The notes beneath the pieces are model-generated. The model searched no databases. It saw only the letters and a list, made by a program, of their open reading frames with translations, and had not been told where the DNA came from. This document shows, in pieces, positions 56,204 through 64,000 of a stretch of 64,000 nt of DNA. The first letter of the stretch is position 1, and each line of letters starts with the position of its first letter. The stretch is from the NCBI RefSeq assembly GCF_000767615.3, contig NZ_CP009553.3, positions 3,286,001 through 3,350,000 on the forward strand, read 5' to 3'. This DNA is from Pandoraea pnomenusa. Its GTDB lineage: Bacteria; Pseudomonadota; Gammaproteobacteria; Burkholderiales; Burkholderiaceae. Both the position numbers and the translations under genes were made by a program.

Positions 56204-59200
56204 TCACTTGCCAAGCTCGGCCAGCCGCGCACGCGCGACCGACTGTTGCGCGGCGTCGCCGCCGGCGATCACCTCCTCGAGCAGCTCGCGCGCGCCATCG
56301 TCGTCGCCGATGGTCTGGTACGCCGCCGCCAGTTCGAGCTTCGTGTGGAACTCGTCGGGCACGTCCGCCTCTGTCGCGCGCGGGACAATCGGCGCGGGCG
56401 ACACGTCCTGCGCCTGCGGTGCCGCGGGCTCACCTGCATACGACGTGGCAGGCGTGGTCGGTGACAACGGCGCATGGGCCTCATGCGCCACGAGCGCCTC
56501 GGTCCCCGTTGGCACGGGCAATACCGGCGCGCTCGCCGATGCGGACGCCGGTGAAGCCTCGTCGCCCTTCAGGTCGAGACTGAAATCGGACAGGTCGAAC
56601 GACAGCGGCTTGAGCGACGGCGCCTCGTGTGCGGCGTCGGTGTAGCTGCGCGGCGCTTCCTCGGCGCTGGCGGCCTGCCGCATCGCGGCATCGAAATCCT
56701 CGTCGCTGAGTTCGTCGCCCGGCTCGTCGGCGGCGTCGTTGTTCGCGTCGTCCGATGCGTCGGCGCCGTGCTGCGCGGCCGCCTGCTCATGCAACGGATG
56801 CCCCGGCGGCGCCATCGTGAACTGGACCGAACCGATGCCCTGCGAGAGCGACGGCAAGGCGCCGCTGGAAATCGTCCCCACATGCGCCGGCTGGCCCGGA
56901 ATGCCGAGATCCAGATCGCCAAGCATGCCGGCAACGCCGCCCTTCGGCGCCGCTTGCGTGGACAGTTCGGCCAGCAGTTCCTCGCTTGTCCCGGACGCCG
57001 GTTCGCGCGAGTTCTCCGACGCAGGCACGGCCTCGAGCTCGGATGCCGGTTCGGCATGTGCTGCGAATGCGGCCGTCGATTCGGGAGCCACACTGCCAAC
57101 AGCCGCCGCCGCGTTCAGGGCTTCGAGCGATGCGAGGCTCGCCGCCATCGGATCGGGATGTGCGGCAGGCGCATCGCCCACGGCGACGGTCGGCTCCACC
57201 TCGCCGGCTTGCTCCGCAAACGCGGCATCCCAATCAATGTCCTTCTCGTCGGCGCCATCCGCTGTCGATTCCCCGGCGTGGGCGCCGTCGGCAACCAGGT
57301 GCTCGTGATCAATTTCAGACGCTTCAGCCGTTTCAGCCGTTTCAGCCGTTTCAGCCGTTTCAGCCGTTTCCAAAGGCGGGAACGCCTCGGGCGCCCTGGA
57401 TGCCTCGTCGAGGCCCGCGGTAAGCTCGTCGTCCGGCGAGTCCTGCGCCGCCTCCCATTCGTCCGGCACGGCGGATTCAGCCGCGGCCAGCGTATCCTCC
57501 GGCGTCGACCACGCATCGTCGGCCGACGGATGCAGATGTTCGTCCGCCTCCGCCTGATTTGCCGCGTAAAGCGCTGCCGCGCCGGCGGCGGCGCCCGCAA
57601 CACCGGCAGCCGCGACGCCATGCACGCCCGGCGACGCGCTCTCGGGCGCATGGTGTCCCGCAGGATCGTCGTCGTACCCCCGCGAAGCGTCGGGCCCCTC
57701 GCGACCGTCGTCGTACGGCCCGGGCTGCCCCACTGGCGGCTCGGCGCGGCGACGGCGCATCAGCGCCCACAAGCCGAGCAACACCACCAGCACGCCTGCG
57801 CCGGGAAGCACATAGGGGTTCTGGGTCATGGCACGCCAGTTCATCCCCGCGTTCGGCGTGGCATTTGCCGCGGCGGCTGCGCCCGCCGATGCACTGGCCG
57901 CTAACGGCGCGCTGGCGGCGGTCGCATCGCTTGCGGACGCTGCCGCGGTTGCCTCGGACGCGGTTGCCGAGGCATCCGAGGCGGCTTCGCCGGCGATGGC
58001 CGTGGCTTCGGAGGCCGTCGCGGCACTGGCGCCCGCCCCCTCCGCCTTCGCGTCCGGCACTTGCGCGCCGTTGGCTGCCTTCGGCGCCGTCTGGGCCTCC
58101 GCAGGTGCGTTCTTACTGCCTTCCGCAGGCTTTGCCGTCTTGTCCTGCGCAGGCACCCCGGAAGCGGTGGCGGCCTGCTCCTCCAGCTTCGCGGCGGCCT
58201 GATTCTTCATCGCCAACAGCTTCTGGAGATCTGCTACGTTCTTCTGCAACTCATTCACCCTGCCCTGGGCCTCGGCCTGTGCCTTGCCCTGGGCGATTTG
58301 CTCTTCTTCGCTGCCGCCGGTACGTCCGGCCGAGCCGCCCGCCCCACCCTTGCCGGGTCGCGACAGCTTCAATTCATCGCGCGTGGCGGGGGCGGCGGCT
58401 TCCGGCGCCTTGCCCGCTTCGATCGCGCCCTGTGCACTGCGGCCACCGGCCGGTGCCGCCTGCTGCGCCGTCGAATCGGCCAGCCGCGCGCGATACGCAT
58501 CAAACTGTTCCCGCGCGGCAGACACGAACTTGTGCGCCTGCGCGGGAGGAATACTCTGCACCTGTGCATCGGCAGGACGCGTCAACGTCACGCCCTGGCG
58601 CAACCGGTTCGGGTCGTTGCCAATGAATGCCGAGCGGTTCGCTTCGAACAGCGCGGTCATCATCTGCGCAAGGGTCGTGCCGCCCTCGCCGTCCGTAAAC
58701 TCGCGGGCGATCGACGACAGTGAATCGCCACGGCCGACCTTGCGCGTGTCTTGCGCGTCTGCCGCGCCGCGAGCGGCGCTGGCCGCCGGGGCAGGCGCAG
58801 TCGGTACCGGGGCCGACGCCGCCGACGCCGACGCCGCCGACACAGGCGCTGCCGCCTGCGTCGTTGCCGCCGGCACGACTGCCTGCGGCTGCGCCAGACT
58901 GGCTTCAGGAATCGCCGAGAGGGTCACGGCGTTGGACTGTCGACCGGTACGCCATTCGACCACCAGCAACAGATCGAGGAATGACGTACTGACCGGCTCG
59001 GCCGAGTCGACGTGAACGAGATACGTTCCGCTATAGCCCGGCTCACGCCCACCGGTCGGCGAGACCGATACCGAGAGCTTGTCGAGCGTGGGGTCGTAGC
59101 GCAGACCGGCCTGCCTGAAGGCGTCGCGCGGCGCGAGTTTCACTGACAACCCGTCGGCTTCCGCCGGCGACACGTTGCCCAGCACGATCACGGCGCGCAA

Positions 59201-59353
59201 CGGCTGGCCTGGGCCCGAGCGCACCTGTTGCGGGCCGAACTCGGCAGCACCGGCGTTGAGGAGCCCCAGGCTCCACAGGACAGCCGCCGCTGCGCTCAAG
59301 CGAAACGAATTACGGGACGAATTTGCGCGCTTGCCGGTCGAGTATTTCCGCAC
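56204..59353 (-). CDS. fimV: FimV-family peptidoglycan-binding membrane protein
   Basis: 1049 aa with a GTG start. A signal peptide ends near NAGAAE-FGPQ. The FimV N-terminal domain (about 36-145) is followed by an Ala-rich linker, a LysM domain (about 205-265, KVGRGDSLSSIAREF), a coiled coil (about 355-390), one transmembrane helix (about 507-525, followed by MRRRRAEPP), a very acidic cytoplasmic region of about 450 residues, and the C-terminal FimV/TPR motif (DEFHTKLELAAAYQTIGDDDGARELLEEVI). In Pseudomonas FimV organises type IV pili and polar cAMP signalling. The region carries a 9-bp tandem repeat at 57324-57371. Confidence 0.94.
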   Translation of the reverse strand: MRKYSTGKRANSSRNSFRLSAAAAVLWSLGLLNAGAAEFGPQQVRSGPGQPLRAVIVLGNVSPAEADGLSVKLAPRDAFRQAGLRYDPTLDKLSVSVSPTGGREPGYSGTYLVHVDSAEPVSTSFLDLLLVVEWRTGRQSNAVTLSAIPEASLAQPQAVVPAATTQAAAPVSAASASAASAPVPTAPAPAASAARGAADAQDTRKVGRGDSLSSIAREFTDGEGGTTLAQMMTALFEANRSAFIGNDPNRLRQGVTLTRPADAQVQSIPPAQAHKFVSAAREQFDAYRARLADSTAQQAAPAGGRSAQGAIEAGKAPEAAAPATRDELKLSRPGKGGAGGSAGRTGGSEEEQIAQGKAQAEAQGRVNELQKNVADLQKLLAMKNQAAAKLEEQAATASGVPAQDKTAKPAEGSKNAPAEAQTAPKAANGAQVPDAKAEGAGASAATASEATAIAGEAASDASATASEATAAASASDATAASAPLAASASAGAAAAANATPNAGMNWRAMTQNPYVLPGAGVLVVLLGLWALMRRRRAEPPVGQPGPYDDGREGPDASRGYDDDPAGHHAPESASPGVHGVAAAGVAGAAAGAAALYAANQAEADEHLHPSADDAWSTPEDTLAAAESAVPDEWEAAQDSPDDELTAGLDEASRAPEAFPPLETAETAETAETAETAEASEIDHEHLVADGAHAGESTADGADEKDIDWDAAFAEQAGEVEPTVAVGDAPAAHPDPMAASLASLEALNAAAAVGSVAPESTAAFAAHAEPASELEAVPASENSREPASGTSEELLAELSTQAAPKGGVAGMLGDLDLGIPGQPAHVGTISSGALPSLSQGIGSVQFTMAPPGHPLHEQAAAQHGADASDDANNDAADEPGDELSDEDFDAAMRQAASAEEAPRSYTDAAHEAPSLKPLSFDLSDFSLDLKGDEASPASASASAPVLPVPTGTEALVAHEAHAPLSPTTPATSYAGEPAAPQAQDVSPAPIVPRATEADVPDEFHTKLELAAAYQTIGDDDGARELLEEVIAGGDAAQQSVARARLAELGK
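57324..57371 (-). repeat. 9-bp in-frame tandem repeat in fimV
   Basis: Five copies of a 9-base unit (GTTTCAGCC in + strand sense, first copy slightly changed) encode a Glu-Thr-Ala repeat. Copy-number change would alter length without shifting frame. Confidence 0.9.
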
Positions 59354-59425
59354 TGTGATCTTGTTTGCCTGTCAGTCGTTTGTCACTGGCAGCCCCTCAC
59401 ACGAGGGGTGCCTCCCAAAGCGCGG

Positions 59426-59448
59426 ACGGCGGCCTCGCGGGCCGCCGT
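59426..59448 (-). other. Hairpin between asd and fimV
   Basis: A perfect 9-bp stem (ACGGCGGCC with GGCCGCCGT, loop of 5) lies in the 125-bp gap. No T-run follows on the minus strand, so termination is uncertain. Confidence 0.45.
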
Positions 59449-59478
59449 TCTTCATGCGCTACCGATGCACGACGACGC

Positions 59479-60609
59479 TCAAGCGTCGAGCAGGATCCGC
59501 AGCATGCGGCGCAGCGGCTCGGCCGCGCCCCACAGCAGTTGATCGCCCACCGTGAACGCCGACAGGTACTCCGGACCCATCGACATCTTGCGCAGGCGTC
59601 CCACCGGAATCGTCATCGTGCCGGTCACGGCGGCAGGCGTCAAATCGGTCATCGACGCCTCGCGCGTATTCGGCACCACCTTCACCCAGTCGTTTGCCTG
59701 GCCGATGATGTCGGTCAGTTCATCTAACGGCACATCCTTCGTAAGCTTGATGGTCAGTGCCTGGCTGTGGCAACGCATCGCACCGACACGCACGCACAGG
59801 CCGTCGACCGGAATGGCGCGGGTGCCCGGGAAGCCGTCGCCCAGACCCAGGATCTTGTTGGTCTCGGCGCCGCCCTTCCACTCTTCCTTCGACTGACCGT
59901 TGCCCAGGTCCTTGTCGATCCACGGAATCAGGTTGCCACCCAGCGGCACACCGAACTGCTTCGTTTCCTCGGCCGTCAGCGCGTGCTGCTTGGCGAGCAC
60001 CTTGCGATCGATCTCGAGAATGGCCGAATGCGGATCGTCGAGCAGCGCCTTGACTTCGGCATTGATGCTGCCGAACTGCGTGAGCAGCTCGCGCATGTGC
60101 TGCGCGCCGCCGCCCGATGCCGCCTGGTACGTCATCGACGTCAGCCAGTCAACCAGACCGTGCTGGAACAAGCCGCCCAGACCCATCAGCATGCAGCTCA
60201 CCGTACAGTTGCCACCGATGAAGTTCTTCGTGCCCTTCGACAGCGAATGCTTGATCACGTCGAGGTTGACCGGATCGAGCACGATGATTGCATCGTCCTT
60301 CATGCGCAGCGTCGACGCGGCGTCGATCCAGTAACCGTTCCACCCTGCCGCGCGAAGCTTCGGGAAGATCTCGGTCGTGTAGTCACCGCCCTGGCAGGTA
60401 ATGATGATGTCGCATTTTTTCAGCTCGTTGACATCATTGGCGTCTTTCAGCGAAGTCTCGTTCTTCGCCATCGACGGGGCTTTGCCGCCCGCGTTGCTGG
60501 TGCTGAAAAACACCGGCTCGATCAAGGCGAAGTCGTTCTCCTGCTGCATGCGCTGCATCAGGACCGAACCGACCATGCCCCGCCAACCTACCAGACCTAC
60601 GGTTTTCAT
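59479..60609 (-). CDS. asd: Aspartate-semialdehyde dehydrogenase
   Basis: 376 aa. It has the NADP-binding start [18 protein letters not shown], catalytic Cys135 in GGNCTVSCM, and [16 protein letters not shown] typical of the gram-negative enzyme. It reduces aspartyl phosphate for diaminopimelate, lysine, threonine and methionine, acting just after LysC (23322-24572). It lies 60 bp after leuB, a conserved linkage. Confidence 0.97.
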   Translation of the reverse strand: MKTVGLVGWRGMVGSVLMQRMQQENDFALIEPVFFSTSNAGGKAPSMAKNETSLKDANDVNELKKCDIIITCQGGDYTTEIFPKLRAAGWNGYWIDAASTLRMKDDAIIVLDPVNLDVIKHSLSKGTKNFIGGNCTVSCMLMGLGGLFQHGLVDWLTSMTYQAASGGGAQHMRELLTQFGSINAEVKALLDDPHSAILEIDRKVLAKQHALTAEETKQFGVPLGGNLIPWIDKDLGNGQSKEEWKGGAETNKILGLGDGFPGTRAIPVDGLCVRVGAMRCHSQALTIKLTKDVPLDELTDIIGQANDWVKVVPNTREASMTDLTPAAVTGTMTIPVGRLRKMSMGPEYLSAFTVGDQLLWGAAEPLRRMLRILLDA

Positions 60610-60669
60610 TTATCCACTCTCTTATCGTTGCAATTGCGCCAAGGGGCGTCTCACGACGCCCCGTCAGCG

Positions 60670-61737
60670 TTATAGCGCGGCAACCACCGCCGCGCCCATT
60701 TCGCGCGTACCGACCTTGGTCGCGCCTTCCTGCCAGATATCGGGCGTGCGCAACCCCTGCGCCAGCACCTTCTTGACTGCATTCTCCACGCGGTCGGCCT
60801 GTTCGGCCTTGCCCAGCGTGTAGCGCAGCATCATGGCGGCCGACAGGATCGTCGCCAACGGATTGGCCACGCCCTTGCCAGCGATGTCGGGAGCCGACCC
60901 GTGCGACGGCTCGTACAGCCCCTTGTTGTTGGCGTCGAGCGACGCTGACGGCAGCATGCCGATCGAACCGGTGAGCATCGCGGCCTCGTCCGACAGAATA
61001 TCGCCGAACATGTTGCCAGTCACCACCACGTCGAAGTTCTTGGGGGCCTTGACCAGCTGCATCGCGGCGTTATCGACGTACATGTGCGACAGCTCGACCT
61101 CCGGATACTGCTTGGCGACCTCGACCATCGTGTCGCGCCACAGCTGCGAAGTCTCGAGCACGTTGGCCTTGTCGACCGAGCACAGGCGCTTGCCGCGCTT
61201 GGCCGCCGCCTGGAACGCCACGTGCGCGATGCGCTCCACTTCGGGCACGCTATAGCGCATGGTATCAAAACCTTCGCGCGCGCCTTCGAAAGCGCCGTCC
61301 GGCGACTGACGAAACCCCTTCGGCTGACCGAAGTAGATGTCGCCGTTGAGCTCACGGATGATCAGGATATCGAGCCCCGCCACGATCTCCGGCTTCAGGC
61401 TCGACGCGTCGGCCAGCTCCTTGTACAGAATGGCCGGACGGAAGTTAGCGAACAGCTGCAGATGCTTGCGCAGCCCCAGAATCGCCTGCTCGGGACGCAA
61501 TGCGCGCTCGAGCGAATCATACTTCCAGTCGCCCACGGCGCCGAACAGGATCGCGTCGGCTTCCTTGGCCAGCTTGAGGGTGGCCTCCGGCAACGGATGG
61601 CCCGCGGCCTCGTAGCCGGCGCCGCCCACGGGCGCTGCCTCGAGTTCGAACTTTTCGCCAAGCGCATTGAGCACGTTGACGGCTTCCGTCACGATTTCCG
61701 GACCAATGCCGTCACCCGGCAACACAGCGATTTTCAT
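60670..61737 (-). CDS. leuB: 3-isopropylmalate dehydrogenase
   Basis: 355 aa from [16 protein letters not shown] with AGGAG upstream; an ATG at 61812 is rejected. Substrate and metal motifs are [12 protein letters not shown] and [26 protein letters not shown] (split across the active site). It oxidises 3-isopropylmalate in leucine synthesis. It is third in leuC-(ecn)-leuD-leuB. Confidence 0.97.
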   Translation of the reverse strand: MKIAVLPGDGIGPEIVTEAVNVLNALGEKFELEAAPVGGAGYEAAGHPLPEATLKLAKEADAILFGAVGDWKYDSLERALRPEQAILGLRKHLQLFANFRPAILYKELADASSLKPEIVAGLDILIIRELNGDIYFGQPKGFRQSPDGAFEGAREGFDTMRYSVPEVERIAHVAFQAAAKRGKRLCSVDKANVLETSQLWRDTMVEVAKQYPEVELSHMYVDNAAMQLVKAPKNFDVVVTGNMFGDILSDEAAMLTGSIGMLPSASLDANNKGLYEPSHGSAPDIAGKGVANPLATILSAAMMLRYTLGKAEQADRVENAVKKVLAQGLRTPDIWQEGATKVGTREMGAAVVAAL

Positions 61738-61771
61738 GCAATCTCCTTGGATATGCCTGGAATGCGCGGGC

Positions 61772-62422
61772 TCAGCCCGGCAAACGCGTTGCGAGCCACG
61801 GCTGCCTGGCAAGCCGCTCGGCCTCGTAGGCGCGAATCTTGTCGGCGTGACGCAGCGTCAGGCCGATATCGTCGAAGCCGTTCAACAGGCAGTACTTGCG
61901 AAACGGCGCGATATCGAACTCATAGGCGCGGCCGTCCGACGTGATCACGGCCTGCTTGTCCAGATCGATCGTCAACTGATAGCCGTTGAATGCCGCCGTC
62001 TCGTTGAACAGGTGATCGACCTGCATCTCGCTCAGCGCGATCGGCAGCAAGCCGTTCTTGTAGCAGTTGTTGAAGAAGATGTCGGCAAAGCTCGGCGCGA
62101 TCACCGCGCGGAACCCGTATTGTTGCAGCGCCCACGGCGCGTGTTCACGCGAGCTGCCGCAGCCGAAGTTCTTGCGGGCGAGCAGAATCGTCGCGCCCTG
62201 GAAGCGAGGCTGGTTAAGCACGAAGTTCGGGTTGAGCGGACGCGTGCTGCAGTCCTGGCCCGGCTGACCGACATCGAGATAACGCCACTCGTCGAACAGG
62301 TTCGGACCGAAGCCCGTACGCTTGATCGACTTCAGGAATTGCTTGGGGATGATCGCGTCGGTATCGACGTTCTCGCGATCCAGCGGTGCCACCAGCCCCG
62401 TATGGACGGTAAATTTTTCCAT
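61772..62422 (-). CDS. leuD: 3-isopropylmalate dehydratase small subunit
   Basis: 216 aa from [16 protein letters not shown] with AGGTGG upstream. Family motifs are [29 protein letters not shown] and [17 protein letters not shown]. It forms the isomerase with LeuC. It starts 120 bp after the entericidin-type gene. Confidence 0.97.
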   Translation of the reverse strand: MEKFTVHTGLVAPLDRENVDTDAIIPKQFLKSIKRTGFGPNLFDEWRYLDVGQPGQDCSTRPLNPNFVLNQPRFQGATILLARKNFGCGSSREHAPWALQQYGFRAVIAPSFADIFFNNCYKNGLLPIALSEMQVDHLFNETAAFNGYQLTIDLDKQAVITSDGRAYEFDIAPFRKYCLLNGFDDIGLTLRHADKIRAYEAERLARQPWLATRLPG

Positions 62423-62542
62423 CACGAACCACCTGATCAAAACAGTTCGGCTGCGGCCCGCATCCGCGATGCGCAAGCCGTCACAACCGGAAATTTCGTA
62501 GGTGCGCGCGCCGGGAATCCCCGCGCGACGCGCACCGTCGCA

Positions 62543-62671
62543 TCACTTCTTCGCGGCGTTTTCGAGCGCCGAGCCAGCGGCTTGCGTATCCTTGCCCAGG
62601 CCCGCCATCGTGTTGCAACCTGCCACACCCAGGAGCAACACCGCACCGATCAGCATCCACAGTTTCTTCAT
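62543..62671 (-). CDS. Entericidin-like small lipoprotein
   Basis: 42 aa starting MKKLWMLIGAV, with a lipobox ending LLLGVAGC (Cys19), then a short amphipathic tail NTMAGLGKDTQAAG ending in AAKK. This is the layout of the EcnA/EcnB family (membrane lipoproteins, some forming an antidote/toxin pair under osmotic control). Only one such gene is present here. It lies between leuC and leuD on the same strand, a place where Burkholderiaceae often carry it. Confidence 0.9.
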   Translation of the reverse strand: MKKLWMLIGAVLLLGVAGCNTMAGLGKDTQAAGSALENAAKK

Positions 62672-62726
62672 GGTTTTGTCTCTGTCAAAGCTAGTGTCAA
62701 ACGACGGATAAATCGATGCGAACGCG

Positions 62727-64000
62727 TCAAACGAGGCGACGCACGTCGACGAAGTGCCCCTCGATGGCCGCGGCGGCCGCCATGGCCGGGCTCACCAAAT
62801 GGGTGCGTCCTCCGGCGCCCTGACGGCCTTCGAAGTTGCGGTTCGAGGTCGAGGCGCAGCGCTCGCCCGGTTCGAGCCGGTCGGCATTCATCGCCAGGCA
62901 CATCGAGCACCCGGGCTCGCGCCACTCGAAGCCGGCCGCCTTGAAGACCTGGTCCAGCCCTTCCTGCTCGGCCTGATGCTTCACGAGCCCCGAGCCCGGC
63001 ACGACCATGGCCAGACGCACGTTCGACGCCACCCGGCGCCCCAGCTTCTTCACGACGTAAGCCGCTGCGCGAATGTCTTCGATGCGCGAATTGGTGCACG
63101 ATCCGATGAAGACCTTGTCGACGTTGATGCTCGACATGGGCGTGTCCGGCGTGAGTGCCATGTACTCGAGCGCTCGCTCCATGGCGCTGCGCTTGACCGG
63201 ATCCTTCTCTTTCTCGGGGTCGGGCACGCGGTCCTCGATGCTCACCACCATTTCCGGCGACGTCCCCCAGCTCACCTGCGGACGCAGCGTGCTGGCGTCG
63301 ATCTCGACCACATGGTCGAACTTGGCCCCGGCGTCGGTGTGAAACGTGCGCCAGTAGGCTTCGGCCTGCTCGAACTCCACGCCGGACGGCGAAAACGGTC
63401 GGCCCTTCACGTAATTGATGGTCGTGTCGTCCACCGCCACCAGACCGGCCCGTGCGCCGGCCTCGATGGCCATGTTGCACACGGTCATGCGCCCTTCCAT
63501 CGACAGCGCGCGGATCGCCGAGCCCGCGAATTCGATCGTGAAGCCCGTGCCGCCAGCCGTGCCGATCCTGCCGATGACGGCCAGCACGATGTCCTTGGCG
63601 GAGCAACCGCGCGGCAGCGTGCCTTCGACCTTCACGAGCATGTTCTTGCTCTTCTTCATGAGCAACGTCTGCGTGGCGAGCGTGTGCTCGACTTCGGAGG
63701 TGCCAATGCCGAACGCCAGCGCGCCGAACGCGCCGTGCGTGGACGTATGCGAGTCACCGCACACTACCGTCATGCCGGGCAACGTGGCGCCCTGCTCCGG
63801 CCCGATCACGTGCACGATGCCCTGACGGACGTCGTTCATCTTGAATTGGGTGATGCCGTAGTTGTCGCAGTTGCTGTCGAGCGTGTCGACCTGCAGACGC
63901 GAAATCGGATCGGCAATGCCTTGCGTACGGTCGGTGGTCGGCACGTTGTGGTCCGACACCGCGAGGTTGGCGGACAGGCGCCACACCGGACGCTGTGCGA
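62727..64000 (-). CDS. leuC: 3-isopropylmalate dehydratase large subunit, 5' end outside the window
   Basis: The visible 424 codons run from about residue 45 to the stop. Aconitase-family motifs are present: [28 protein letters not shown] and [11 protein letters not shown], which hold the three cysteines that bind the [4Fe-4S] cluster. With LeuD it interconverts 2- and 3-isopropylmalate. It is the first leu gene of the cluster in this window. Confidence 0.97.
   Translation of the reverse strand, partial: AQRPVWRLSANLAVSDHNVPTTDRTQGIADPISRLQVDTLDSNCDNYGITQFKMNDVRQGIVHVIGPEQGATLPGMTVVCGDSHTSTHGAFGALAFGIGTSEVEHTLATQTLLMKKSKNMLVKVEGTLPRGCSAKDIVLAVIGRIGTAGGTGFTIEFAGSAIRALSMEGRMTVCNMAIEAGARAGLVAVDDTTINYVKGRPFSPSGVEFEQAEAYWRTFHTDAGAKFDHVVEIDASTLRPQVSWGTSPEMVVSIEDRVPDPEKEKDPVKRSAMERALEYMALTPDTPMSSINVDKVFIGSCTNSRIEDIRAAAYVVKKLGRRVASNVRLAMVVPGSGLVKHQAEQEGLDQVFKAAGFEWREPGCSMCLAMNADRLEPGERCASTSNRNFEGRQGAGGRTHLVSPAMAAAAAIEGHFVDVRRLV

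Noticed and set aside
1..64000. Mobile elements, prophage, CRISPR arrays or integration sites
   Set aside because: No transposase, integrase or phage gene, no spaced direct repeats, and no repeats flanking tRNA-Ser. Composition looks even across the window apart from the AT-rich gap at 13.9-14.0 kb.

Overview
This is 64 kb of GC-rich (about 65% by eye) bacterial chromosome with tightly packed housekeeping genes. I see no phage genes, insertion sequences, plasmid functions or CRISPR array. The gene order leuC-(entericidin)-leuD-leuB-asd-fimV-truA-trpF-trpB-DNA methyltransferase-trpA-accD-folC-SPOR-cvpA-purF-metZ is a hallmark of Burkholderiaceae. The protein sequences are closest in style to Burkholderia, Cupriavidus and Pandoraea. 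I favour Pandoraea, but that is a judgement from memory and not a search result.

Layout from left to right. (1) 1-3.1 kb: two secreted proteins of unknown function behind a sigma-54 promoter, plus a VpsR-like sigma-54 activator. (2) 3.4-6.9 kb: recR, ybaB, dnaX and the SRP RNA gene. (3) 7.1-13.8 kb: trxA, rho, a TPR protein, a Fur-box-linked iron-binding protein, a patatin-like lipoprotein and an NlpC/P60 hydrolase with a striking promoter. (4) 14.1-22.9 kb: a YejABEF-type peptide importer, an AspH/LpxO-like hydroxylase, an MdfA-like exporter and an FKBP isomerase. (5) 23.0-30.1 kb: tRNA-Ser(GCU), lysC, tilS, accA, an AlkA-like glycosylase and cysS, all on the minus strand. (6) 30.3-36.4 kb: a TPR protein, two cyclophilins, lpxH, cysE, trmJ and suhB. 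(7) 36.5-42.9 kb: gltX, an AraC regulator, a CsaA-like protein, a phosphoethanolamine transferase and an EntS-like exporter. (8) 42.9-64 kb: the long minus-strand biosynthetic block, read as leuC to hisC.

The most notable regulatory feature is upstream of metZ-hisC. A SAM-II-like aptamer begins at the predicted transcription start and is followed by an intrinsic terminator. One arm of that terminator can instead pair with the aptamer core. Terminators also sit in the leaders of gltX, folC and truA, so conditional termination may be common here. Several promoters share an extended -10 of the form TGnTAGAAT.

Functionally, the right-hand block joins leucine, tryptophan, aspartate-family, methionine, purine, folate and fatty-acid (accD) synthesis. 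The lone DNA methyltransferase sits between trpB and trpA and overlaps the trpA start. Start codons were mostly chosen by family alignment and ribosome binding sites. Where they differ from the longest possible reading frame this is stated.
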